Assembly: GCF_020463795.1 (NCBI RefSeq)
Contig: NZ_CP080025.1
Location: forward strand, 1,801,001 to 1,865,000
Direction: 5' to 3'
DNA length: 64,000 nt
DNA from: Echinicola marina
Lineage (GTDB): Bacteria; Bacteroidota; Bacteroidia; Cytophagales; Cyclobacteriaceae
Position numbers and translations under genes: made by a program
In this document: piece by piece, positions 35,879 to 46,275 of the stretch
How the letters are laid out: every line of letters starts with the position of its first letter
Position numbering within the stretch: the stretch's first letter is position 1
Notes under the pieces: generated by a model
Databases searched by the model: none
Told to the model about the DNA's origin: nothing
The model's input: only the letters and a program-made list of their open reading frames with translations

Positions 35879-37228
35879 ATGATGCCATTACAGGTAATAG
35901 CCATATTTGATATAGGAAAGACCAATAAAAAATTCTTCTTGTTTGATGAACACATGAACGAAATCAAGCAGGAATACATCAAAATCCCACTTGCTGTGGA
36001 TGAAGATGGTTTTGAATGTGATGATTTGGCCGCATTGACCAATTGGATAAAATCCACTATCGATGGTATCTGTAAATCTCCAGATTATAAGCTAAAGGGG
36101 ATAAACTTTTCTACTTATGGTGCCTCATTTGTACATATAGGGGAAGATGGAGGACCTTTGACCCCGCTTTATAATTACCTTAAGGAGATTCCAAAGGAAG
36201 TTATAGACGAGTTTTACCGGTCCTATCCAGCGGAAAAGAATAATCTTGAAACGGCCTCGCCGTCACTGGGTATGTTGAACTCTGGCTTGCAGCTTTACTG
36301 GTTAAAAAAAACCAAGCCTGGACTGTTCAGTAAAATCAAATATTCTCTACATTTTCCTCAATACTTAAGTTACCTCTTTACGGGTAAAGCAGTCAGTGAA
36401 CCTACTTCGATTGGTTGTCATACCAGGCTTTGGGATTTTGAAAAAGGGGAATATCACCAATGGGTGAAGCAGGAAGGAATCGATGGTATACTTCCGGAGA
36501 TTGTCCCCACTGGTAAAAGCTTTGTCTCTCAACTTTGCGGCCATGATGTTCAAGTAGGTGTGGGCATCCATGATAGTTCTTCTGCACTGGCATCTTACCT
36601 GGTAAGGATCAAGGAGCCTTTTTTATTGATATCAACCGGGACCTGGAGCATTTCTTTGAATCCTTTTACCCAGGATCCACTGACACAAGAGGAATTGCAA
36701 GATGATTGCTTGAACTTTCTTAGTATTGAGGGTAATCCAGTGAAGGCCTCTCGTTTTTTCATGGGCTATGAATTCAATGACCAGATTGATCGCATTAACA
36801 AGCATTTCAATAAGCCGGATAAATATTATAAAACCCTTACTGCTGACCAGTCCATTTTAGGACAGATCAAGGAAGGAAAAGCAAAGTGTACTTTTTATCC
36901 GAAACATATTGCAGCGACTCCTTTGGTGCAATCACTTTTTGAAGGCAATGAATGGAAGCCAGAAGAATTTGGCTCTTACGAAGAAGCCTATCACCATTTG
37001 ATTTGGGGGGTAACATTACTACAAGTGGCTTCATTGAAACTGGCCCAGGGAAGTGCTGAAATCAGTAAAGTATTTATTGATGGCGGCTTTGTGCACAATG
37101 AGGTGTTTATGGACCTGTTGCAGCATTATTTGTCGGGCTATGAATTGGAGTTTTCTGATTTTCCTCTTGGCTCTGCTTATGGAGCGGCTTTGGTGCTGGG
37201 GCAGAAAAGTAGGGTTGGTGTGAAGTGA
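35879..37228 (+). CDS. rhaB: FGGY-family kinase, probable rhamnulokinase
   Basis: This 449-aa sugar kinase has the ASKHA/FGGY layout: phosphate-1 motif AIFDIGKTNKKFFLFD, STGTWSISLNPF in the middle and GGFVHNEVFMDLLQHYLSG with GSAYGAALVLG at the C-terminus. It should phosphorylate L-rhamnulose at C1. Substrate is inferred from its place after rhaEW and rhaI; the FGGY fold alone would also allow other ketoses. Start may be ATG 35879 or the next codon, ATG 35882. It ends shortly before a perfect terminator. Confidence 0.88.
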   Translation: MMPLQVIAIFDIGKTNKKFFLFDEHMNEIKQEYIKIPLAVDEDGFECDDLAALTNWIKSTIDGICKSPDYKLKGINFSTYGASFVHIGEDGGPLTPLYNYLKEIPKEVIDEFYRSYPAEKNNLETASPSLGMLNSGLQLYWLKKTKPGLFSKIKYSLHFPQYLSYLFTGKAVSEPTSIGCHTRLWDFEKGEYHQWVKQEGIDGILPEIVPTGKSFVSQLCGHDVQVGVGIHDSSSALASYLVRIKEPFLLISTGTWSISLNPFTQDPLTQEELQDDCLNFLSIEGNPVKASRFFMGYEFNDQIDRINKHFNKPDKYYKTLTADQSILGQIKEGKAKCTFYPKHIAATPLVQSLFEGNEWKPEEFGSYEEAYHHLIWGVTLLQVASLKLAQGSAEISKVFIDGGFVHNEVFMDLLQHYLSGYELEFSDFPLGSAYGAALVLGQKSRVGVK

Positions 37229-37273
37229 AAACTGTTTTAACCACGGAGCGCAGGAAGGATTTTTCGAATACAG

Positions 37274-37300
37274 GTCTAAGTCTTCAGACTTAGACTTTTT
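37274..37300 (+). terminator. Terminator of the rha operon
   Basis: gtctaagtc at 37274-37282 pairs with gacttagac at 37287-37295 around a TTCA loop, followed by five T. Confidence 0.88.
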
Positions 37301-37432
37301 GAAACGCTTATACGGATGTGAGCGAGTTTTTTTATTCGATTCGTCTAAGCCTTTAGAGAAGGCCTGCTAGTTAATTTTACATTTATTGATGCAAAATAAG
37401 TAAGGGTTAGTCTTTTTGTGAAATGTAGGTTT

Positions 37433-37459
37433 TAAAAGTTTACAGTTTGTAAACTTTTA
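37433..37459. promoter_or_regulatory. Perfect 11-bp inverted repeat upstream of higB
   Basis: taaaagtttac at 37433-37443 and gtaaactttta at 37449-37459 are exact complements around agttt. It ends 29 bp before the toxin start, where autoregulatory operators of higBA systems lie. Probable HigA/HigBA binding site, inferred from position. Confidence 0.55.
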
Positions 37460-37488
37460 TTTAAATTCAGTTGTTTAACTGACATGAA

Positions 37489-37794
37489 TTGAAAAATATC
37501 ATTGCAGTCAAAAATATCGTTGAGTTTTATCAAAAGCACCCTGATTCAAGGATAAGCTTAGAAAACTGGATGGCTATTACAAAGTACGCTATATGGAATA
37601 AACCATCTGATGTGGTATTGGATTTTCCAGATGCTGACCCAATTAAAAATAACAGAGTGATATTTAATATTGCGGGCAATAAGTATCGGCTGATTGTTCA
37701 AATCAGTTATATCAGACAATGGGTATTTGTTAAATTTATAGGCACACATGCGGAGTATGATAAAGTTGATGCCAATACTGTTGAGCAGTATTAA
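37489..37794 (+). CDS. higB: HigB-type toxin (mRNA interferase)
   Basis: This 101-aa toxin opens with TTG at 37489 (KNIIAVKNIVEFYQKHPDSRI), since no in-frame ATG precedes the conserved N-terminus. HigB features are ENWMAITKYAIWNKPSDVV, NRVIFNIAGNKYRLIVQISY and VFVKFIGTHAEYDKVD, where the final H-x-E-Y-D block is the family signature. HigB cleaves mRNA on the ribosome. The antitoxin follows 15 bp downstream, giving the inverted toxin-first order typical of hig loci. Confidence 0.9.
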   Translation: MKNIIAVKNIVEFYQKHPDSRISLENWMAITKYAIWNKPSDVVLDFPDADPIKNNRVIFNIAGNKYRLIVQISYIRQWVFVKFIGTHAEYDKVDANTVEQY

Positions 37795-37809
37795 AAATTT
37801 GAGAAGAAT

Positions 37810-38199
37810 ATGAAATGGGATAAAGTAATTACTTCGGAAATGGAATATCAGAACGCCTTAAAACGCTTATCTGAAATATTTGACGCTGTTCCCGATACAC
37901 CAGAAGGTATGGAGGCGGAATTGCTGGTGACCTTGATCGAAAAGTATGAAAAGGAGCATTTCCCAGTTTCAATGCCGGAACCTATAGCTGCTATTCGCGA
38001 AGTGATGGAAAGAAAGGGGATTAAAGATAAAGATTTGATTCCTGTGATGGGGAGTAAGTCTGCAGTCAGCCTTGTACTCAATAGAAAAAGACCTCTTACT
38101 ATAGATATGATTAGAAATTTATCTGATTTTTTAGGGCTTCCTGTTGAAGTCTTAATACAGCCTTATGAAATCAATGGAGATCGGAAAGTAGGAGTTTGA
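37810..38199 (+). CDS. higA: HigA-type antitoxin, XRE helix-turn-helix
   Basis: This 129-aa antitoxin has an N-terminal helical region for toxin binding and an XRE-type helix-turn-helix (about residues 60-120: IREVMERKGIKDKDLIPVMG, SKSAVSLVLNRKRPLTIDMI). It should neutralise HigB and repress the operon, probably through the inverted repeat at 37433. The long form with a leading EAELLVTLIEKYE helix is usual for Bacteroidota HigA. Confidence 0.9.
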   Translation: MKWDKVITSEMEYQNALKRLSEIFDAVPDTPEGMEAELLVTLIEKYEKEHFPVSMPEPIAAIREVMERKGIKDKDLIPVMGSKSAVSLVLNRKRPLTIDMIRNLSDFLGLPVEVLIQPYEINGDRKVGV

Positions 38200-38246
38200 G
38201 AATTTGAAGAGCCAACCCAGGTTAAAAATCTGTCAGCGAAGAAAAC

Positions 38247-38276
38247 ACAAAGCCTCACTTTTGGGTGAGGCTTTGT
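38247..38276. terminator. Hairpin terminator between higA and susB (convergent)
   Basis: acaaagcctcac at 38247-38258 pairs with gtgaggctttgt at 38265-38276. T content after either arm is modest, so termination strength is uncertain. Confidence 0.65.
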
Positions 38277-38308
38277 AGGTTTAATAGGTAGGTAGATAAA
38301 GGAATGGA

Positions 38309-40450
<2,142 letters not shown>

Positions 40451-40477
40451 TTAATCTCTCTATCTTTTGGGATGAGC

Positions 40478-41245
40478 TTATTGCTTGTCAAACGAGATGG
40501 TTCCTCCCTGTAAGTTTACCGTTACTAAATAATTACCAGCATTTTCTGGGCTAATCATCCATTTATTATCAGGAGAGGAACAAACACCAACCACAAATTG
40601 ATCAGGTTCTGATATGGATTTAGCTGCCTGAGAGGCAAAAAGCCATTCTCCATCACACCAGTCTCCTATGAAGCCTGCTATTTTTATTTCACCTGCGAAT
40701 AATGGGCCTTGGTAGGTAAATATGGCTTCATCTGAGGGACTTTGTGTCATGGTTGATGAAGCCTGGGGATTCCATCCTGCAGGAGAACCATTGCCAACCA
40801 AACCTAGGTAGTTAAATTTCTTAAAGGCAGTAAGCAATAGCTGAAAATCCATTTGATTGGTATTTCCATTGATGTCATTCAATGAAATCGAAATATCATA
40901 AGTGAAGTTTGTAGTTAAATGATCCACGGCAATTACTTCATGCATCAGTTTATAGTCCAATTGATTTACTTCATAGGTATAAACTTCTTGTCCTAATGAA
41001 TCAATGTTTATCAAATAATCTGACATGCCCCTGTTATCTGATATGATCATTTCAATAAATGTGTTCGCTTCTTTCCATTCCAGAGACATTAATGCATTAT
41101 CATCTATTCCAGACAGCTCAATTAGAGGTATCCGTGTATCTTCTGGTTCATCTTCCACACAGGAGGAAATACTGAATAGGCAGGTAGTCAATACCATTAT
41201 TACGATAGTAATATGGTGTAGGCCATCATTTATTATCTTTTTCAT
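40478..41245 (-). CDS. susE: SusE/SusF-like outer-membrane starch-binding lipoprotein
   Basis: The start is chosen at ATG 41245 (MKKIINDGL...SISSCVEDEPED), giving 255 aa with a lipobox; the longer frame to 41314 overlaps susD and adds a non-signal leader. The N-terminal part is an Ig-like domain. The C-terminal part (NYLGLVGNGSPAGWNPQ, IKIAGFIGDWCDGEWLFAS, GNYLVTVNLQGGTISF) looks like the SusE/SusF carbohydrate-binding module. It is short compared with SusE, with only one such module. Position between susD and susB supports a surface glucan-binding role. Confidence 0.75.
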   Translation of the reverse strand: MKKIINDGLHHITIVIMVLTTCLFSISSCVEDEPEDTRIPLIELSGIDDNALMSLEWKEANTFIEMIISDNRGMSDYLINIDSLGQEVYTYEVNQLDYKLMHEVIAVDHLTTNFTYDISISLNDINGNTNQMDFQLLLTAFKKFNYLGLVGNGSPAGWNPQASSTMTQSPSDEAIFTYQGPLFAGEIKIAGFIGDWCDGEWLFASQAAKSISEPDQFVVGVCSSPDNKWMISPENAGNYLVTVNLQGGTISFDKQ

Positions 41246-41310
41246 ACGATTAGTTCTATTGTTGAGAATTACTTTTTGGGCTGATTGAATAGGTAAATTG
41301 AAACACCTTA

Positions 41311-43020
41311 TCAATTATAGCCAGGGTTTTGAACCAATTGGGGATTTACATTAAGTACATTTCTTCCCAATGGGAAAATTCTCAGATGTGTGGAATTATC
41401 AGGTTCCTTATCCCACCAATTTCCCGTGGTGAACTTTCCAAAGCGGATCAAATCAGTTCTTCTCCTTCCTTCTGCTAGAAATTCTCTTCCCCATTCGTCC
41501 AAAAGTTCCTGTTCAGTTAGCTCGCTACCGTCCAATGCATAAAGACTTTCCGATCCTTGTGGATAATACCTCCCTCTTACCTCATTCAATAAGGTCGATG
41601 CTTCTGATAAATTCCCATTTCTAAACTTACATTCAGCCAACATATAGTATGCTTCCGCCATACGAATTTCTACATAATCTGATTCGATTTTGTTTGGGGA
41701 TTCATCAGGATAGAAGGGGTATTTGACTGGATAGATTCCGGAGTTTTGGTCTGCATGATTCATGTTAGATTCTTTATCTGCCAGTTCCTGACCAGGCTTT
41801 AGATCTTCGAAATGTCCTACTTGATCCCGGATATAAAGGTTATAGCCTCTGGAAGACTTGACAGTGTCTTGATTATCGTTATAAGTGAGGTAACCCATAA
41901 GAAACATACCTTCTCTGGTGCTATGGCCTATGTTTTTATATTTCTTTATGCGGATGTCATCAGGGTATTTTTGGAATTTGACAAATGGTTTTCCAAGGTT
42001 AAAGCTGTATTCCACATTGTCTACATCCTTTCCAGGCTGCATGCTAAACCTCGGGTTAGAGCCTCCAAATTCCGAGAAACCAAAATATTTGTCCACATTA
42101 TAGGGAGCCATCCACCAATACATGCCCTCAGTATATTGCCAGTGGGATCTACCAAAAGTGCCAGGGAAAGCAAAAATGGTTTCTTTACTATCGTCATTAT
42201 TGTAATCAAAAGGCGCATCCCATCTTTCTTCTATTCCATATTCTCCATAAACGCCATTGATTAAATCCTGACAAATTTGTGCACATTCCGCATATTTATC
42301 TTCTCCAATATAGACTTGAGCATTTAGGTAGAGCCTTGCTAATAATGCCATAGCTCCCGCTTTGGTCCACCGACCATCAAAAGCCGCTGTTCCTGGATCA
42401 CCTTTGCTCAATAAATCAGGAAGGGCATCCTTCAACTCGGTTTCAATAAAAGAAAAAGTCTCTTGAGGAGTGGATTGGGGTTTACCTTTAGTTTCTCCTT
42501 TTACAGCAGTGATGATTTCAATATTTCTGTAAAAATCAAATAGTCTAAGGTAATACCATGCCCTCATGGTTTTCAATTCTGCCAATAATTGCATTTGCTC
42601 TGCTTCATTCATCCCAAACTTTGTCGGATCTAATGCTGCGATATCCTCCATGGAATTCGTCGCTTGAACGATACCCGTATAAAGATTCCCCCAGGCATTA
42701 TTGACATAAGCGTCCTCCGGTGTCCATTCATGTTTGTGGGCGCGGATATAAGTGCCACCGTCAAACCAATCTCCCTGACGGTTAGGGGTCATCATTTGAT
42801 CAGCTGAAAGCTCCTGTAGAATGTACTGATCACCTTGGACAGTCCAATAACCGTGTTCGAAGGTCCTTAGAAAGGTCCTGTAAACGTCATCGCGCGTCTG
42901 GATGAAATTCTCAGACGTCACCCTGTCGTATAATTCCTCGTCCAAATCGGTACAAGCCATCATCAAGATGGAAGAAAATACTAATACTATTGCTTTAATG
43001 ATATATTTTCTGGTATTCAT
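41311..43020 (-). CDS. susD: SusD-like surface glycan-binding lipoprotein
   Basis: The start is set at ATG 43020 (MNTRKYIIKAIVLVFSSILMMAC), giving 569 aa with a lipobox and TDLDEEL after the cysteine; the frame back to 43059 overlaps susC. SusD hallmarks are NAWGNLYTGIVQATNSMEDI, LKTMRAWYYLRLFDFYRN, DYVEIRMAEAYYMLAECKFR and EFLAEGRRRTDLIRFGKF. It forms the lid of the SusC transporter. It starts 16 bp after the susC stop. Confidence 0.94.
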   Translation of the reverse strand: MNTRKYIIKAIVLVFSSILMMACTDLDEELYDRVTSENFIQTRDDVYRTFLRTFEHGYWTVQGDQYILQELSADQMMTPNRQGDWFDGGTYIRAHKHEWTPEDAYVNNAWGNLYTGIVQATNSMEDIAALDPTKFGMNEAEQMQLLAELKTMRAWYYLRLFDFYRNIEIITAVKGETKGKPQSTPQETFSFIETELKDALPDLLSKGDPGTAAFDGRWTKAGAMALLARLYLNAQVYIGEDKYAECAQICQDLINGVYGEYGIEERWDAPFDYNNDDSKETIFAFPGTFGRSHWQYTEGMYWWMAPYNVDKYFGFSEFGGSNPRFSMQPGKDVDNVEYSFNLGKPFVKFQKYPDDIRIKKYKNIGHSTREGMFLMGYLTYNDNQDTVKSSRGYNLYIRDQVGHFEDLKPGQELADKESNMNHADQNSGIYPVKYPFYPDESPNKIESDYVEIRMAEAYYMLAECKFRNGNLSEASTLLNEVRGRYYPQGSESLYALDGSELTEQELLDEWGREFLAEGRRRTDLIRFGKFTTGNWWDKEPDNSTHLRIFPLGRNVLNVNPQLVQNPGYN

Positions 43021-43036
43021 GGTTTCAAGAGTTTGG

Positions 43037-46000
43037 TTAGAATCTAAAGTTTGCACCAAAAATCACCTGTGAGGTAGATGGATAATATGCTCTGGAGGCA
43101 TTGATTCCTGGATAAAGCCCATTGACGGGATATGCATCTGGATCTCCTCCTTTAAATGATGTAAAAGTCGCCAAGTTCCTGGCTGCACCATAAAACCTTA
43201 TCGAACGGACATACTTTGACTGAACATCAAAGGTATAACCTAGTGAAATATTGTCAAGTTTGACAAAATCTCCCTTTTCAAGAAAATAATCTGAAAGAAC
43301 CGCTGAGGTGCTACTGCTAGTCAGTCGAGAATATTTTTCTCCATCATAAGCCGTTTCCAAGACATTGGCTTCTGACTGTGTAGCAGGAGTACCTATATAA
43401 AAGGCCAGTGTATTGAAAATTTCATAACCAAAATTACCCCTTAGGAATATACTTGCATCCCAGTTCTTATAGGTGAAGTTATTGCCAATACTGCCGGTAA
43501 ATCGCGGCAAACCGTTTCCTACATATCGTTTGTCTTCATCAGACGCTCTGTCAGCAGTAATTACATCACCTTCATTGTTATAGACTAGAAGTTCACCATT
43601 GTCACTCACCCCTGCTGATTCTAGCATATAAAATGATCCCACTCTTCTGCCTTCTTCTAATCTTTGGGCTGTTCCTGGAGAACCAGGGGCTGGCATGCCC
43701 ACCACATCGAGGAAGCTTTGTCCTTCAAATTGATCATTTGAGAACGAAACGAATTTGTTCTGGTTGGTTGCGCCAACAAAGGACATTTGGTATCTAAAGT
43801 CACCTTGATCGACGATGGTGGCATTTAACTGAATTTCAAGTCCTGAATTCTCCATGGTACCTACATTGGCATAGGTAGAACCAACGAGGTTCGGGGGAAG
43901 TTGGACATTGTAATACCCTAAAAGATCTTCGTTTTTTCTGTTATAATAATTGATGCTACCAGATATTTTATTGTCCCAAAGACCAAAATCCAATCCGACA
44001 TTAAAGTTTTTGGCAGTCTCCCATCTGAGGTTATAGTTGGTGTTTTGGTTTGGCCCCCATACTTGGTAAAATTCGCCATTGATAGGGTAGTAACCATAGC
44101 CAGTATAAGTGTCCAAAGAAAGGTAATTGCCAAAATTTTGGTTTCCGGTCACACCATAGTCAGCCCTTATCTTCAAATCCTCAAGCCATGAAATGCCTTG
44201 AGCAAAGGCTTCATCACTAATCCTCCAGCCTACAGATAATGCAGGAAAACTTCCCCATTTATTATCATAACCAAACTTGGATGATCCCTCATGCCGCAAA
44301 CTGGCTGAGGCCATGTATTTTCCTTTGAAGGAATAGTTTACTCTTCCAAAAAAGGCAATGAGTTTAGAGGAGTTTTTATAACTGCCCATTCCCAGTCTTC
44401 CTTCTTCCTGATTATACAATCCTGTTCCAATATTATTATAGGTAAAAGCATCACTTGGGAAATCCCTGTTAGAAATATTGATGCCGGAATTTTCAAAGTA
44501 CTGATAGGAATAACCGGCAAGGGCTTTTAGATCATGCTTATCATTGCTGAAATAATAGTTGCCTATCCATTCAAAACTACGGGTATCGTTTTTATTATAA
44601 TTTCGCGATGCGGAGTTGTCGCCACCTTCGTTGTTAATAGCATAGGTGGAATAAGAAGGTCTAAAGAAAAAGTCAAAATAATCAGCAGTGGATTGACCCA
44701 AGGTGATTTTAGTATCTAAAGTAGGTAGGATGTTCAGGGTAAAACTTCCGTTCCAATCAATTACCTTTTCCTCACTTCCACTCAATTCCAAATCCAATCT
44801 TTCCCGAATATTATAGGGCGCACTATAGCCACTTTGAATGTTAAAATAACTGGATGGGCTGTCAGGATCCCTTACAGGAATCGTAGGATTGAGGGTGAGA
44901 GCTTGGTTAAACACGTCATAATCAGCATTTCTTCTCTTGGTAAAGCGAGGTGCAACATTGATATTTACTTTGTATAAATTACTTTTTGCTGTATGTTGGT
45001 ACATCAACCTTGCACCATATTCATTTCTCTTTGACCGGGTATCTATCCCTTCACCATCTCTATAGTCTATAGTTGCTCTGAAACTATTTCGGCTATCTCC
45101 GCCTGACAAGGACAAGGTGTGCTGCTGTGTCAATGCATAATCTCTGGTCACTTCATTTAACCAATTAGTTTGGTAACCATAATCATTCCCCCTTTCATGG
45201 GCTACAAATTCTTCCGCAGAGAGGGATCTCAATGGCTTATTTAGAAAATCAAATGAGGTATATCCATTATATTCGGCACTAGATTCTCCTTTTCCCGATT
45301 TGGTAGTAATGATAATTACCCCATTGCTTCCTCTAGTTCCATAAATAGCTGATGCTGCACCGCCTTTTAAGACATCAATTGATTCAATATCATTTTGATT
45401 AATATTTTCCAAACTCCCGCCCGGGAAACCATTGATGACAATTAAAGGGCCTAGTCCAGCATCCCGAGAGGAAACACCTCTAAGTTGGATACTAGGGCCT
45501 GAATTAGGATCTGCACTAGCCGAATTAGAAATGCTCAAACCAGCAACTTTTCCTTGTAAGGACATTAAGGGATTATTAGCAGCGACTGTTAAGAGTTCTT
45601 CACTACTAACATGTGTAACGGCACTGGTTAGTTCTTTTTTGTCCAAGGTACCGTAACCTACAACGACTACTTCTCCCAGAGTTTCTAATGTTTGCGAAAG
45701 CGTTACATTAATTTCAGATCGTCCATCAATTGATAATTCCTGAGTTTCGTAACCCAAAAAACTAAAAATTAATTTTCCATCAATATCAGATGATGAGATA
45801 CTTAACTCATAAAGCCCATCTATATTGGTAACAGTTCCCCGGCTTGTTCCCTTAATCAAGACACTTACACCAGGCAATGCATCTCCTTTGTCATCTTTTA
45901 CAAGTCCTTTTACTATCGATTGAGCAAAGGAAGCATTGGCATTGATTAAAAATAAACTTATAAGAAGTAAAACAATTTTGGGCAATATCCTGATTGGACA

Positions 46001-46051
46001 GAAATTAGGAAGTACCTTGTTACTCCCTCGATTGCGTAGAGTTTGGTCCAT
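43037..46051 (-). CDS. susC: SusC-like TonB-dependent glycan importer
   Basis: This 1004-aa outer-membrane importer has a signal (…LLLISLFLINANASFAQ), a CarboxypepD_reg domain (SIVKGLVKDDKGDALPGVSV), the SusC/RagA marker GEVVVVGYGTLDKKEL, a plug (IQLRGVSSRDAGLGPLIVIN, KGGAASAIYGTRGSNGVII) and a large barrel ending SQVIFGANFRF. It moves malto-oligosaccharides into the periplasm with SusD; the glucan substrate is inferred from the SusB partner. A strong promoter lies 50 bp upstream. Confidence 0.95.
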   Translation of the reverse strand: MDQTLRNRGSNKVLPNFCPIRILPKIVLLLISLFLINANASFAQSIVKGLVKDDKGDALPGVSVLIKGTSRGTVTNIDGLYELSISSSDIDGKLIFSFLGYETQELSIDGRSEINVTLSQTLETLGEVVVVGYGTLDKKELTSAVTHVSSEELLTVAANNPLMSLQGKVAGLSISNSASADPNSGPSIQLRGVSSRDAGLGPLIVINGFPGGSLENINQNDIESIDVLKGGAASAIYGTRGSNGVIIITTKSGKGESSAEYNGYTSFDFLNKPLRSLSAEEFVAHERGNDYGYQTNWLNEVTRDYALTQQHTLSLSGGDSRNSFRATIDYRDGEGIDTRSKRNEYGARLMYQHTAKSNLYKVNINVAPRFTKRRNADYDVFNQALTLNPTIPVRDPDSPSSYFNIQSGYSAPYNIRERLDLELSGSEEKVIDWNGSFTLNILPTLDTKITLGQSTADYFDFFFRPSYSTYAINNEGGDNSASRNYNKNDTRSFEWIGNYYFSNDKHDLKALAGYSYQYFENSGINISNRDFPSDAFTYNNIGTGLYNQEEGRLGMGSYKNSSKLIAFFGRVNYSFKGKYMASASLRHEGSSKFGYDNKWGSFPALSVGWRISDEAFAQGISWLEDLKIRADYGVTGNQNFGNYLSLDTYTGYGYYPINGEFYQVWGPNQNTNYNLRWETAKNFNVGLDFGLWDNKISGSINYYNRKNEDLLGYYNVQLPPNLVGSTYANVGTMENSGLEIQLNATIVDQGDFRYQMSFVGATNQNKFVSFSNDQFEGQSFLDVVGMPAPGSPGTAQRLEEGRRVGSFYMLESAGVSDNGELLVYNNEGDVITADRASDEDKRYVGNGLPRFTGSIGNNFTYKNWDASIFLRGNFGYEIFNTLAFYIGTPATQSEANVLETAYDGEKYSRLTSSSTSAVLSDYFLEKGDFVKLDNISLGYTFDVQSKYVRSIRFYGAARNLATFTSFKGGDPDAYPVNGLYPGINASRAYYPSTSQVIFGANFRF

Positions 46052-46100
46052 AATTTTGGGTTTTGGTTAATAATTGAAAATGTGGAAAATACCACCTGAA

Positions 46101-46131
46101 CAAAATTAACTTGGTCAAAACCCTACATCAA
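46101..46131 (-). promoter_or_regulatory. Promoter of the susCDE-B operon
   Basis: On the minus strand TTG (46131-46129) is followed after exactly 20 nt by TAATTTTG (46108-46101), a full match to the Bacteroidota consensus. Predicted leader is about 45 nt before the susC start. Confidence 0.55.
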
Positions 46132-46275
46132 TTCAGTGATAAAAAAGGTAAATCAAGGAAAAATTAACTGCCTTAATATCAGGTTGTTAAGCTATTTTTG
46201 GAAATAGTTTAGGTAAATGCTTGGTAAATGATTTTTTAACAGTTAGCCTTTTAGATAAAACCATTATGCCTAAAA

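Noticed and set aside
35605-36057. Minus-strand 150-codon frame across the rhaI-rhaB gap
   Set aside because: It overlaps the ends of two certain genes in antisense and shows no recognisable protein features; the gap itself is better read as an untranslated spacer.
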